This document shows, piece by piece, positions 1 to 8,752 of a stretch of DNA of 64,000 nucleotides; position 1 is the stretch's first letter, and each line of letters starts with the position of its first letter. Position numbers and translations under genes: made by a program. The notes below the pieces were generated by a model. The model saw nothing but the letters and a program-made list of their open reading frames with translations. It was not told the DNA's origin and did not search any database. The stretch is from Micromonospora cabrerizensis (GTDB taxonomy: Bacteria > Actinomycetota > Actinomycetes > Mycobacteriales > Micromonosporaceae): NCBI RefSeq assembly GCF_022230955.1, contig NZ_JAKKFI010000013.1:42006-106005 (forward strand). Reading direction: 5' to 3'.

Positions 1-702
1 CGGCCAGAGGAAGTCCTTCCACACCGCCGTCACGGCGAAGATCGAGACGACGCCGAGGATGGGGCGCGACAGCGGCAGGATGATCGACCAGAGGGTGCGC
101 AGCGACGAGGCCCCGTCCATGAGGGCCGCCGCCATCAGCTCCTCGGGAATCGAGTCGAAGAACCGCTTCAGCAGGAAGATGTTGAACGCGTTCGCGACCA
201 TCGGCAACCAGATCGCGAACGGCGAGTCGAGCAGGTTGATGTGCAGGATCGGCAGGTCCAGCACCGTCACGTACTGCGGGACGATGAGGACCATTGCCGG
301 GATCATCAGCGTTCCCAGCATCAGGGCGAGGATCACGTTGCCGAACATCGGTCGGAGCTTGGACAGCGAGTACGCCGCGGCGCTGTCGAAGACCAGTTGG
401 AACAGCACCGCGCCGATGGCGTAGTAGAACGTGTTGAACAGCAGCTTGGCGAGGGCCAGGTTGTTCCACGCGTCGATGTAGTTCTGCGGCTGGGGGTCCT
501 TCGGGAACAGCGACGGCGGGGTCTGGGCGATCTCCTGACCGGATTTGAGCGCGCCGGTGACCATCCAGTAGAGCGGTCCGAGGAACACGAGCGTGAACCC
601 CGCCACGACGACGACCAGCAACGTCCAGTAGATGACCTTGCCTCGCCCCCGGCTGAGCTGGGAGTGGGAGATGAGGGTCCGGGTTCCGGAATCCTGTGCC
701 AT
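1..702 (-). CDS. Carbohydrate ABC transporter permease, MalG class (partial)
   Basis: Inner-membrane permease of a CUT1-type sugar importer. The 234 visible codons start at an ATG 11 bases after the stop of the next permease and run off the left edge, so the C-terminus is missing. A first membrane segment lies near residues 24-46, followed by several more hydrophobic spans. Near residue 195 there is an EAA-type loop (EELMAAALMDGAS) that in this family docks on the ATPase. It is the last visible gene of the LacI-controlled operon solute-binding protein / MalF / MalG. No ATPase gene is present; CUT1 systems often share a distant MsiK-type ATPase. Confidence 0.93.
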   Translation of the reverse strand, partial: MAQDSGTRTLISHSQLSRGRGKVIYWTLLVVVVAGFTLVFLGPLYWMVTGALKSGQEIAQTPPSLFPKDPQPQNYIDAWNNLALAKLLFNTFYYAIGAVLFQLVFDSAAAYSLSKLRPMFGNVILALMLGTLMIPAMVLIVPQYVTVLDLPILHINLLDSPFAIWLPMVANAFNIFLLKRFFDSIPEELMAAALMDGASSLRTLWSIILPLSRPILGVVSIFAVTAVWKDFLWP

Positions 703-713
703 TCCTCGCCGTC

Positions 714-1670
714 CTAGTCCTGTTTCGCAGTCAGCCGCACGTACACGGCGGAGAAGCCGGCCAGCACCACGAGCATGATCACGCCCAGGGCGGCGGCGCC
801 GTTGAGGTCGTTCTGGAAGAACCCGTGCTGGTAGATGAGGTACGCCACCGAGGTCGCCGAGTCCTCCGCGCCCGCGCCGTTGGCCAGGATCAGGGGCTCG
901 ATGAAGAGCTGCATCGTGGCGACGATCTGCAACATCGCCAGGAGCGCGAGGATCAGCCGGGTCTGCGGGATCGTCACGTGGCGGATCCGGCGCCAGATCC
1001 CGGCGCCGTCCAGTTCCGCCGCCTCGTACAACTCGCCGGGGATGTTCTGCAACGACGCCAGGTAGATCAGCACGGCGCCGCCCATGTTCATCCAGGTCGA
1101 CGCGACCACCATCGCCGGCATCGTCATCTCGGGCGACTGCATCCACTGCGAGGTGGGCAGGTGCAGCGCCTTGAGGATCGCGTTGAAGAGCCCGGCCTCG
1201 CTGGGGTCGTACGCGTAGAACTTGAAGAGGAACAGCGCCGAGGCCGGCGGCAGCATCACCGGCAGGTAGACCAGGATCCGCAGGTAGCCCTTGGCGTGGC
1301 GGAACTCGTTGAGCAGGATCGCCACGAAGAACGGCACCGCGTACCCGAGGACGAGCGCGAGCGCCGTGAAGTAGAACGTGTTCTGCCAGGCCGTCCAGAA
1401 GCTGGGGTCGGCGATGATGCGGGAGTAGTTGTCCCAACCCACCCAGGTGGTCTCGCCGCGCCGGGTCCGCTGGAAGCTCATGATGATGCCGCGGACCATC
1501 GGGTACCAGGAGAAGACGACGAAGCAGAGCACCGCGCCGATCAGGAACGCGTGCCCGGTGAGGTTGTCCCGTACCTTGCGGCCGAGGCTCGTACGCTGCG
1601 GCCTCGCCGAGTACGGCGACGGCGGACGGCCCGGTTTCCTGGTGGTCTCCGGGACGGTGGTGATCGCCAA
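714..1670 (-). CDS. Carbohydrate ABC transporter permease, MalF class
   Basis: Second permease of the same sugar importer, about 318 residues, the usual MalF-class length. It has roughly six hydrophobic spans and an EAA loop (YEAAELDGAG) before the fifth or sixth span. I chose the TTG at 1670 because an AGGAG lies five bases upstream and the protein then starts just before a basic, Pro-rich cytoplasmic stretch and the first membrane segment; longer in-frame starts lack a ribosome-binding site. It follows the solute-binding gene in the same direction, so it should be cotranscribed with it. Confidence 0.93.
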   Translation of the reverse strand: MAITTVPETTRKPGRPPSPYSARPQRTSLGRKVRDNLTGHAFLIGAVLCFVVFSWYPMVRGIIMSFQRTRRGETTWVGWDNYSRIIADPSFWTAWQNTFYFTALALVLGYAVPFFVAILLNEFRHAKGYLRILVYLPVMLPPASALFLFKFYAYDPSEAGLFNAILKALHLPTSQWMQSPEMTMPAMVVASTWMNMGGAVLIYLASLQNIPGELYEAAELDGAGIWRRIRHVTIPQTRLILALLAMLQIVATMQLFIEPLILANGAGAEDSATSVAYLIYQHGFFQNDLNGAAALGVIMLVVLAGFSAVYVRLTAKQD

Positions 1671-1757
1671 GGCAACTCCTGGGTGAGTCGGTGACGTCGA
1701 CGATGTGGCGCGGGTGGTGTGGGGGCCGGGTCGGCGTACCGGCCCCCACACGCTCGG

Positions 1758-3137
1758 TCAGCTCTCCGCGGTGAGGAGCTGGTTGACCTTCTCCTCGGCG
1801 GTCTTGAGCAGGGCGTCGATGTTCGAGTTCGGGTTGGTCAGCACACCCGACATCGCGGCGTCGAGCACCGCGTAGATCGCCTGTGCGTTGCGGGGCTCAC
1901 CCTTGATCGGCACCGGGGTCGCCTCGAAGAGGGCGAAGTTCGCGGTGTCGACGTTCGCGTTCGCCTTGCGCAGCTCCAGTTCCTGCTTCTGCGCGTCGCT
2001 GCCGTTGGCGAAGAGCAGCGGCTGGGGCAGACCCACCGGGTAGTTCTGCGGCTTCGCCCGGACGTAGTCGAACTGACCCTTGCCCGGGGTGAGCTTCTGG
2101 TACGCGATCCACTTCAGGCCGGCCTCGACCTGCTCGGGAGTGAGGTCCTTCTTGAAGAAGTAGCCCTCGCCACCACCGAGCGTCCCCTTCGCCGCGCCGT
2201 CCTGGCCGGGCAGCGGGGCCATCGCCCAGTCCTGGAACTTGCCCTGGAACTGGCTGACGATCGCCTGGGTGGCGTCCGGCGCGCCGATGAACATGCCGAC
2301 CTTGCCCGCACCGGCGTTGGTCAGCAGGTCGCCCCACTGGAGCAGCTGACGGGCGCCCATGCTGTTGTCGCCGTACCGCATGTCCTTGATGTTCTGCAGG
2401 ACCTGCTTGCCCATGGGGTTGTTGAAGTCGGCCTTCTTGCCGTCCGGGGTCAGCACCTGGCCGCCCTGCGAGTAGAGCAGGGAGGTGAAGTGCCAGCCGC
2501 CGGTGTTGCCGGCGCTGTACTCCGAGTAGCCCGCGATGCCGTTGCCGAGTGCGGAGATCTTCTTGGCGGCGGCCCGGACGTCGGCCCAGGTCTTCGGCGG
2601 GTTGTTGACGTCGAGCCCGGCCTGCTGGAACAGGGCCTTGTTGTAGACCAGACCCATCGAGTAGTTCTTCACCGGAACGGCGTAGAGCTTGCCGCCGTCG
2701 GTGAAGACGCCCTTGAGCGCCGGGTCGACGCTGTCCCAGGTGGGGATCGTGTCCTTGCTGACCTTGGAGGTGATGTCCATGGCCTGGCCGGAGTCGAGCA
2801 CCTGCTGGAGATCGGTCATGTACCCGTAGAACACGTCCGTGACGGTGCCGCCGGCGAGGCGGGCGGTGAAGTCCGGCGGGTTGTTGCACTGCTCGCCGAC
2901 GCTGACGCTCTTGATGACGATGTTGGGGTTCTGCTTCTGGAACTCGGCGACGTCGTCGTTCCAGTTCTTCAGCAGCTCTTTCTGCGCGCCGACCGGCTGG
3001 CAGTCGACGGTGATGGTGACCTTGCCGCCTGCGGTCGCGTCCTTGTCGTCACTCTTCGTGGAGCACGCCGTGAGGCTGAGCCCCAGGCCGGCCACGAGCG
3101 CAACCGCCGCAGCCTTTCGGTATTGCGGTACGGACAT
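1758..3137 (-). CDS. Extracellular sugar-binding lipoprotein of ABC importer
   Basis: Solute-binding protein (family 1, MalE-like), 459 residues, that captures the sugar and delivers it to the two permeases encoded next. A lipoprotein signal is clear: basic N-terminus, hydrophobic core and a LTAC lipobox with Cys at about residue 25, so the mature protein is membrane-anchored. The ATG has an AAGGGA seven bases upstream. The C-terminal half is rich in Trp/Tyr/Gly, as expected for sugar binding. The substrate cannot be read from sequence. It is the first gene of the operon and sits behind a good promoter at 3242-3270. Confidence 0.94.
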   Translation of the reverse strand: MSVPQYRKAAAVALVAGLGLSLTACSTKSDDKDATAGGKVTITVDCQPVGAQKELLKNWNDDVAEFQKQNPNIVIKSVSVGEQCNNPPDFTARLAGGTVTDVFYGYMTDLQQVLDSGQAMDITSKVSKDTIPTWDSVDPALKGVFTDGGKLYAVPVKNYSMGLVYNKALFQQAGLDVNNPPKTWADVRAAAKKISALGNGIAGYSEYSAGNTGGWHFTSLLYSQGGQVLTPDGKKADFNNPMGKQVLQNIKDMRYGDNSMGARQLLQWGDLLTNAGAGKVGMFIGAPDATQAIVSQFQGKFQDWAMAPLPGQDGAAKGTLGGGEGYFFKKDLTPEQVEAGLKWIAYQKLTPGKGQFDYVRAKPQNYPVGLPQPLLFANGSDAQKQELELRKANANVDTANFALFEATPVPIKGEPRNAQAIYAVLDAAMSGVLTNPNSNIDALLKTAEEKVNQLLTAES

Positions 3138-3241
3138 CTGTCCATCCCTTCGGGAACGGGTGTCTCCAATGACCTTCGCTGATCTGCGGTGATGCGACCT
3201 GACGCCCAGTAGCTGCGTCGGAGCCAGGTGTGAGTGGAGTC

Positions 3242-3270
3242 ACTGTAGCGAGGGGGACTCATTTCGGCAA
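3242..3270 (-). promoter_or_regulatory. Promoter of the sugar ABC operon, with flanking inverted repeat
   Basis: On the minus strand TTGCCG (3265-3270) is followed after exactly 17 bp by TACAGT (3242-3247), a good vegetative -35/-10 pair about 105 bp before the binding-protein start. An inverted repeat TTTCGG (3262-3267) / CCGAAA (3286-3291) overlaps the -35 and is a candidate site for the LacI protein encoded upstream. Operator assignment is inference. Confidence 0.6.
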
Positions 3271-3321
3271 GGTATCGACCCTGTTCCGAAAGGACACGAC
3301 GTGATTACGGCAGATGTTGGC

Positions 3322-3354
3322 AAGGCCCTGAAAGCAGCCAGATTTAGGGGCCTT
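3322..3354. other. Inverted repeat in the LacI/ABC intergenic gap
   Basis: AAGGCCC (3322-3328) and GGGCCTT (3348-3354) form an arm pair with a 19-base loop in the 332-base gap between the LacI stop and the ABC operon. It could be part of a terminator or an operator half-site; nothing decides between them. The rest of the gap holds only the promoter at 3242-3270 and the terminator at 3413-3448. Confidence 0.35.
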
Positions 3355-3412
3355 TGATCACTTATGGCGGGTCATTCGGCAGAGTCGATGCCGCTCAGGA
3401 CGAGCAACGACG

Positions 3413-3448
3413 AAAACGGCCGCCGACCGCGGGAGCGGTCGACGGCCG
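3413..3448 (-). terminator. Rho-independent terminator of the LacI gene
   Basis: A 14-bp GC-rich stem with one mismatch (3417-3430 with 3435-3448) and a 4-base loop is followed on the minus strand by TTTT (3413-3416). It lies 22 bases past the LacI stop codon and should separate LacI transcription from the ABC operon. Confidence 0.8.
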
Positions 3449-3469
3449 AAGCCTGGGTCGGTGCGGTGC

Positions 3470-4474
3470 CTAGCGACCCGGGGCGGGTGCGGTCGAGCCG
3501 CGTACCACCAGCTCGGGCTCGAACAGCAGCTCGTCGTGCAGCACGCCGGCGCCTTCGATCTGGGTGACCAGCAGATCCACCGCAGCCTGCCCCATCGTCT
3601 CGATCGGCTGCCGCACCGTGGTCAACGGCGGATCGGTGCAGGTCATGAACGCCGAGTCATCGAAGCCCACCACCGAGATGTCGGCCGGCACCGAGCGACC
3701 CAGCCGTCGGGCCGCGCGGATCGTGCCCAACGCGAGCACGTCGCTGGCGCAGATGATGCCGGTCACGCCACGCTCGACCAGTTTCGTCGCGGCGACCCGC
3801 GCCCCCTCCATCGAGAAGCTGGAACGCTCGACGCACTCGGCGTCACCCTCGTCCCAGCCAGCGGCCCGGATCATCGCGTCCAGTTTGCGCCGGGACGGCA
3901 CGTGCCCCTCCGGGCCGAGCACCATCCCGATCCGCTCGTGCCCGAGCGAGCGCAGGTGCCCGTACGCCTGCTCCACCGCCACCGCGTCGTCCGTGGAGAC
4001 GCGGGGAAAGCCCAACTCGTCCACACCCGCGTTGACCAGCACGACCGGGAGACCCCGATCGGTCAGCCGACGGTAGTGGTCGTGTCGGGCGTCGGCGAGC
4101 GCGTACGAACCACCGGCGAAGATCACCCCGGAGACCTGGTGGTCGAGGAGCATCTCCACGTAGTCCATCTCGGAGACACCGCCGATGGTGCGGGCACAGA
4201 GAGCCGGGGTGTAGCCGCGCTGCGCCAGGGTGCCGGTCACGACCTCGGCCAGCGCCGGGAAGATCGGGTTCTGCAACTCGGGCAGCACCAGCCCGACCAA
4301 CCGGGCACGCTCGCCGCGCAGTTTGGTCGGCCGCTCGTAACCGAGCACGTCCAGCGCGGTCAGCACGGCGGTGCGGGTCGCCTCGGAAACCCCGTCGCGG
4401 CCGTTGAGCACCCGGCTGACGGTGGCCTCGCTGACGCCGGCCTTCTTGGCAACTTCAGTCAACCGCTTGGTCAC
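3470..4474 (-). CDS. LacI-family transcriptional regulator
   Basis: 334-residue sugar-responsive repressor. The N-terminal LacI helix-turn-helix is intact (VAKKAGVSEATVSRVLNG, about residues 8-25), followed by the hinge helix (TALDVLGYERP) and a periplasmic-binding-like effector domain with the typical LVLPELQNPIFPALAEVV start near residue 63. Start is a GTG. It lies upstream of, and in the same direction as, the sugar ABC operon, and most likely controls that operon; effector unknown. Confidence 0.93.
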   Translation of the reverse strand: MTKRLTEVAKKAGVSEATVSRVLNGRDGVSEATRTAVLTALDVLGYERPTKLRGERARLVGLVLPELQNPIFPALAEVVTGTLAQRGYTPALCARTIGGVSEMDYVEMLLDHQVSGVIFAGGSYALADARHDHYRRLTDRGLPVVLVNAGVDELGFPRVSTDDAVAVEQAYGHLRSLGHERIGMVLGPEGHVPSRRKLDAMIRAAGWDEGDAECVERSSFSMEGARVAATKLVERGVTGIICASDVLALGTIRAARRLGRSVPADISVVGFDDSAFMTCTDPPLTTVRQPIETMGQAAVDLLVTQIEGAGVLHDELLFEPELVVRGSTAPAPGR

Positions 4475-4640
4475 GGTCGCAATCGTACGTCACCGGGATG
4501 AAAGAAATGAACAGCAAACTGCCCGGCGTTTGCTGGCCGGCTGCCGCATTCTTCCCATCGCCCACCATTACGGCACGCGAAATCGGGCCGGGCCGCGAGT
4601 CCACGGCCCCGTCGACGCAAGGTCGCACCGGCTGGACAGT

Positions 4641-4715
4641 GATCGACTCGGGTTTCAGGAAGTCGCGGTGTCGACAGGCCTCGGACACCGCGACTTTCAT
4701 GAAGCCGAGTCGATC
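4641..4715. repeat. Family A dispersed palindrome, copy 1 (75 bp)
   Basis: Two 32-base arms (4641-4672 and 4684-4715) start and end with GATCGACTCG / CGAGTCGATC and match at about 27 of 32 positions, around an 11-base loop. Two more copies sit at 15414-15490 and 34867-34941. This copy lies 3' of the oxidoreductase gene, in the 298-base gap before LacI, and is followed by CG-rich sequence rich in ACGCGCG (4716-4770). Confidence 0.85.
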
Positions 4716-4772
4716 AAGCCCGACGCGCGCACGGCAACGCATGGCACGCGCGACGGGTGCGGCGCGCGGGCG

Positions 4773-6248
4773 TCAGGACAGGTCGCGCAACGCGGACTCG
4801 ATGGCCCGGTGGAAGGTCGGGTACGCGTAGATCATGTGCCGGAGCTGGCTGAGCGGCACCGCCGCGTGCACCGCCACGACCAGCGCGGACAGCACCTCGC
4901 CACCGGCCGGGCCGACCGAGGTCGCGCCGATCAGCACGCCCTGGTCGGCGTCCGCGACGAGCTTGATGAAGCCGTCGTCGCCGACCCGGTGGATCCAGCC
5001 GCGTGTCGAGCTGCCCAGCTTGGTGAAACCGACCTGCACGTTGATGCCACGCTCGCGGGCCTGCCGCTCGGTGAGCCCGACCGCCCCGACCTCGGGGTCG
5101 GTGAAGGTCACCCGGGGCAGCGCGCGGTAGTCGGCGCGCGGGACGGTGCCGGCCGACCCACTCGATCCGCTGGAGGCCAACGCGCTGGACGCGCCCATCG
5201 CACCGCCGACCACGCTGGAGGTGCCGCTGGCGTCCGCCCCCGCACTCGCCTGCCGGGCGCGGGCCAGGATGTCGGCGATCACGATCCCGGCCTGGTACAT
5301 GGCGATGTGGGTGAAGGCGCCCTCGCCGGTCAGGTCGCCGACCGCCCAGACCTGGTCGGTGACGTGCAACCGGTCGTCGACCGGCAGGTAGCGCTGACTG
5401 GCGTCGAGGCCGATGGTGTCCAACCCCAACTCGGTCAGGTGGGCCTTGCGCCCGGTCACCACCAGCAGACGGTCGGCGGTGTACGCCGAACCGCCACTGC
5501 CGCACAGGGTGAACCGGGTGCCGTCGTGCTCGACCCGCTCGGCGCGTACCCCGGTGTGGATCTCGACGCCGTCGGCGCGCAGCGCCGCGGCGGCGACCTC
5601 GGACGCCTCCGGTTCCTCGACGGCCAGCACCCGGTCGAGCGCCTCCACCACCGTGACCCGGACCCCGAAGCGGGCGAAGACCTGTGCCAGTTCCAGACCG
5701 ATCGCGCCGCCGCCGAGCACCAGCAACGACTCCGGCAGCTCCTCGACCTCGATCGCCTGGTGGTTGGTCCAGTACGGAGTGTCGGCCAGGCCGTCGATCG
5801 GGGGCACCGACGGCCGGGTGCCGGTGCCCAGCACGACCCCGTGCCGGGCCTGGAACACCTGGTCACCGACGCGGACCCGGCCCGGGCCGTCGAGGCGACC
5901 ACTCCCGCGAACGAGCCGGCCGCCCAGGCCCGTGAACCGGTCGGCGGCAACCGTGTCGTCCCAGGTGTCGGTGGCCTCCTCGCGGATGCGTTTGGCCACC
6001 GGCGCCCAGTCCGGCTGGACCTGCGCCGTCCCGGCCAGCCCGTCGACCCGGCGCGCCTCGGCGAGGGCGTTGGCCGCCCTGATCATCATCTTGCTCGGGA
6101 TGCAGCCCCAGTAGGGGCACTCCCCGCCGACCAGATCCCGTTCGACGCCGACGACGCTCAGGCCGGCCTCGGCGAGCCGCTCGGCCACCTCCTCGCCGCC
6201 GACCCCGAGCCCGACCACGACCACATCCACCAGCTCCGGCTCTGCCAC
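4773..6248 (-). CDS. FAD/NAD(P)-dependent pyridine nucleotide-disulfide oxidoreductase
   Basis: Lipoamide-dehydrogenase/mercuric-reductase superfamily, about 491 residues. Seen in order: FAD-binding VVVGLGVGGEEVAERLA, redox-active disulfide motif GGECPYWGCIPSK, NAD(P) motif LVLGGGAIGLELAQVFARFG, FAD motif VWAVGDLTGEG, and a C-terminal dimerisation domain ending in the HxxxTxxE-like YPTFHRAIESAL. The GTG at 6248 was chosen because a GGGGGA lies upstream. An odd Ser/Gly/Ala-rich insert of about 35 residues sits between the FAD motif and the dimer domain. Substrate is uncertain (dihydrolipoamide, mycothione or another disulfide); no partner genes are adjacent. Confidence 0.88.
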   Translation of the reverse strand: MAEPELVDVVVVGLGVGGEEVAERLAEAGLSVVGVERDLVGGECPYWGCIPSKMMIRAANALAEARRVDGLAGTAQVQPDWAPVAKRIREEATDTWDDTVAADRFTGLGGRLVRGSGRLDGPGRVRVGDQVFQARHGVVLGTGTRPSVPPIDGLADTPYWTNHQAIEVEELPESLLVLGGGAIGLELAQVFARFGVRVTVVEALDRVLAVEEPEASEVAAAALRADGVEIHTGVRAERVEHDGTRFTLCGSGGSAYTADRLLVVTGRKAHLTELGLDTIGLDASQRYLPVDDRLHVTDQVWAVGDLTGEGAFTHIAMYQAGIVIADILARARQASAGADASGTSSVVGGAMGASSALASSGSSGSAGTVPRADYRALPRVTFTDPEVGAVGLTERQARERGINVQVGFTKLGSSTRGWIHRVGDDGFIKLVADADQGVLIGATSVGPAGGEVLSALVVAVHAAVPLSQLRHMIYAYPTFHRAIESALRDLS

Positions 6249-6339
6249 CCCGACAGCATCCCCCAGCGACACCGGCCGAACCACCGGGGTCGCGGAAAAG
6301 TCGGCGCGCTCACCGGTCCGCGACGCCTACCGTGGCGGG

Positions 6340-7419
6340 ATGCACGCACGCTTCGCCCCGGTCCGGGACTCCTTCCACGACCTGCTCACCTCCGGCCGGG
6401 AGACCGGCGCCAGCCTGGTCGTCTGGTACGACGGTCAGCCCGTCGTCGACCTGGTCGGGGGCCTGTCCCGACCCGGTGACGGGCCCGGCGGCCAGCCCTG
6501 GCGGCCGGACACACTCGTCAACGTCTACTCGGTCGGCAAGCCGGTCGCCGCGCTCTGCCTGCTGATGCTCGTCGACCGGGGGCAGGTGGATCTCGACGCG
6601 CCCGTCGACCGGTACTGGCCGGAGTTCCGCACACCCGCCACCGTGCGTCAGGTGTTGTCGCACACCGCCGGGCTGCCAGCCTTCCCGGTGCCGCGACCGG
6701 CCACGGCGATCGCCGACTGGGCACTGCTCACCGGCGACCTGGCCGCCGCCGACCCCGAGTGGTCGCCGGGCTCGGTCGCCGGGGAACACGCCTGGACGTA
6801 CGGGCACCTGGTGGGCGAGGTGGTCCGCCGCGTCGACGGGCGGTCGGTGGGCCGGTTCCTGGCCGAGGAGATCGCCGACCGGTGGCAGCTCGACCTCGGC
6901 TTCGGGTTGACCGAGGCGGACCAGTCGCGCTGCGCCGACCTGCGCTACGGCGATCCGCAGTGGCCGGCCGGCAAGCTCGGCAAGGCGGGATCTTTGCGGG
7001 CACGCGCGCTGGGCAACCCGGCCGGCGGGCTGGACCTGGCCGTGCTGAACAGCCCGCTCTGGCGGAAGGCCGAGATGCCCGCGGTCAATCTGCACGCCAC
7101 CGCGTCCAGCCTGGCCCGGCTCTACGCCGGCCTGCTCGCTGGCGGCGTCCTGGACGGGGTTCGGCTGTTCGACCCGGACCTGGTCGCGGAGGCGACCCGG
7201 GTCCAGTACGACGGCCCCGACCTGGTGCTGGACCGCCCCGCCCACTGGACGCTGGGCATGCAGTGGGAGCCGGACGGCAGTTGGGGCATGGGCGGCATCG
7301 GCGGCAGCAGCGCGTGGGCCGACCCCGAGCGCGGCTACACCTTCGCGTACGCCACGGCGCACCTCGCCGAGCACGACCGCGTGGACGAGCTGGTCGAGGT
7401 GCTGCACTCCTGCCTCTGA
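6340..7419 (+). CDS. Serine hydrolase, beta-lactamase / esterase EstB-like family
   Basis: 359-residue class C beta-lactamase-fold protein. The nucleophile motif SxxK is SVGK (about residues 66-69), followed by a Leu-rich helix, a YGH tripeptide near 149 in the place of the family's YxN motif, and a Gly-rich C-terminal segment with GGIGGSSAW. No signal peptide is seen, so it is probably cytoplasmic and more likely an esterase or peptidase than an antibiotic-resistance enzyme. Divergent from the oxidoreductase and convergent with the photolyase gene, eight bases away. Confidence 0.85.
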   Translation: MHARFAPVRDSFHDLLTSGRETGASLVVWYDGQPVVDLVGGLSRPGDGPGGQPWRPDTLVNVYSVGKPVAALCLLMLVDRGQVDLDAPVDRYWPEFRTPATVRQVLSHTAGLPAFPVPRPATAIADWALLTGDLAAADPEWSPGSVAGEHAWTYGHLVGEVVRRVDGRSVGRFLAEEIADRWQLDLGFGLTEADQSRCADLRYGDPQWPAGKLGKAGSLRARALGNPAGGLDLAVLNSPLWRKAEMPAVNLHATASSLARLYAGLLAGGVLDGVRLFDPDLVAEATRVQYDGPDLVLDRPAHWTLGMQWEPDGSWGMGGIGGSSAWADPERGYTFAYATAHLAEHDRVDELVEVLHSCL

Positions 7420-7426
7420 GGCCGGG

Positions 7427-8752
7427 TCAACGCAGCCAGACGGGGTCGGTGCCCGGCACCGAGAGCGGCGGCGGATAGTCGAGCGTCCGGCCCAGCGCCT
7501 CGGGCAGTCGCCACGGTTGGTGCACGGCCTTGCCCCGCACCTTCGCCAGCTCCGGCACCCACCGGCGCACGTAGTCGCCGTCCGGGTCGTACCGTTCGGC
7601 CTGCCGGACGGGGTTGAACCCCCGGTACGGCTTGGTGTCGTTGCCGGTGCCGGCGACCCACTGCCAGTTGCCGGAGTTGTTGGCCACGTCCCCGTCCAGC
7701 AGCCACCGGAAGAAGACCGCCACCCCGGGACGCCAGTCCTGCCCGAGGTGCTTGGTCAGATAGCCGGCGGTGATCAGCCGGGCCCGGTTGTGCATCCAGC
7801 CCTGCGTACGCATCTGCCGCATCCCGGCGTCGACGATGGGCATGCCGGTCCGCCCCTCGGCCCAGGCCGCCAACGCGTCGTCGTCGTAGCGCCACTGCTC
7901 GGTGGCGCCCCGCCGGTACGCCGAGGTCGAGATCTCCGGGAAGGCGGCGGTGACCTGGTAGTAGAAGTCCCGCCAGCAGATCTGCCGGACGAACGGCCCG
8001 GACCGGTCCCCGGCGCGGTTGGCCACCGCCAGGGGGGACACGCAGCCGAACCGCAGGTACGGGCTGAGCCGGGACGTGTCGTCGCCGGCCATGTCGTCGT
8101 GCTGATCGTCGTAGCGGTCCAGGTCGGGCAGCCAGTCGGTGAGCCGCTGCCGGGCAACCCGCTCGCCGCCGACCGCCGCGTCCGGTGAGTCTCCGGCCGG
8201 CGGCTTCGGCAGGCTGCCCACGCTCACTGTGCCGGGCAGCGCCACCCGGTGCGGCGCGGCCAACTCCTCGCGCCACTGCTGGGCCGCCCAGGCCCGGTGG
8301 TACGGGCTGAACACCCGGTAGTGGTCGCCGCCTCCACCGGGCCGCAACGCGCCCGGCTCGACCACGGTCAGCCCGGGAAACAGCCGCAGGTGCAGCCGGT
8401 GCCGCTCACACTCCGCGCGCAGTCGCCGCTCGCGGCGTCGGGCGTAGTGGCTGACGTCGGCGGAGAGCGCGACGGCGGTGGCGCCCACCTCGTCGGCCAG
8501 CCGGATCGTCTCGGCCACCGGATCACCGTGGCGTACCACCAGGTCACCGCCACGCTCACGCAGCTCGGCCCGCAGCTCGGCGAGCGCCTGGTGCAGAAAC
8601 CGGGTGCGGTTGGCCGACAGACCGGCCAGTGCCGGGTCGAGCACGTACAGCGGGACCACCCGGTCGAAGGCCGCGCAGGTGGTGGCCAGCGCCGGGTGGT
8701 CGTGCACCCGCAGGTCGCGGGTGAGGAGCACGATCGCGGTGCTCGCGGTCAC
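7427..8752 (-). CDS. phr: Deoxyribodipyrimidine photolyase
   Basis: 441-residue CPD photolyase that repairs UV-induced pyrimidine dimers with blue light. N-terminal antenna domain (IVLLTRDLRVHDHPAL) is followed by the FAD-binding helical domain with RFGCVSP, QICWRDFYYQV, MPIVDAGMRQMRTQGWMHNR and NWQWVAGTG. The GTG start overlaps the TGA of crtB (GTGA), so translation is probably coupled. Its place next to crtB and a B12-type MerR regulator matches the light-inducible carotenoid/photolyase sets of other actinomycetes. Confidence 0.96.
   Translation of the reverse strand: MTASTAIVLLTRDLRVHDHPALATTCAAFDRVVPLYVLDPALAGLSANRTRFLHQALAELRAELRERGGDLVVRHGDPVAETIRLADEVGATAVALSADVSHYARRRERRLRAECERHRLHLRLFPGLTVVEPGALRPGGGGDHYRVFSPYHRAWAAQQWREELAAPHRVALPGTVSVGSLPKPPAGDSPDAAVGGERVARQRLTDWLPDLDRYDDQHDDMAGDDTSRLSPYLRFGCVSPLAVANRAGDRSGPFVRQICWRDFYYQVTAAFPEISTSAYRRGATEQWRYDDDALAAWAEGRTGMPIVDAGMRQMRTQGWMHNRARLITAGYLTKHLGQDWRPGVAVFFRWLLDGDVANNSGNWQWVAGTGNDTKPYRGFNPVRQAERYDPDGDYVRRWVPELAKVRGKAVHQPWRLPEALGRTLDYPPPLSVPGTDPVWLR

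Noticed and set aside
4455..4742. Small ORFs spanning family A palindromes (peptides with DRLxFxxV and DFxKxESI)
   Set aside because: Similar peptides arise from both strands and all three copies simply because the DNA is palindromic; no start signals.
4371..6479. 702-codon plus-strand open frame over the LacI and oxidoreductase genes
   Set aside because: Antisense to two genes with clear domains; rich in Arg/Gly/His/Asp as expected from GC-bias shadow frames; no ribosome-binding site or domain.
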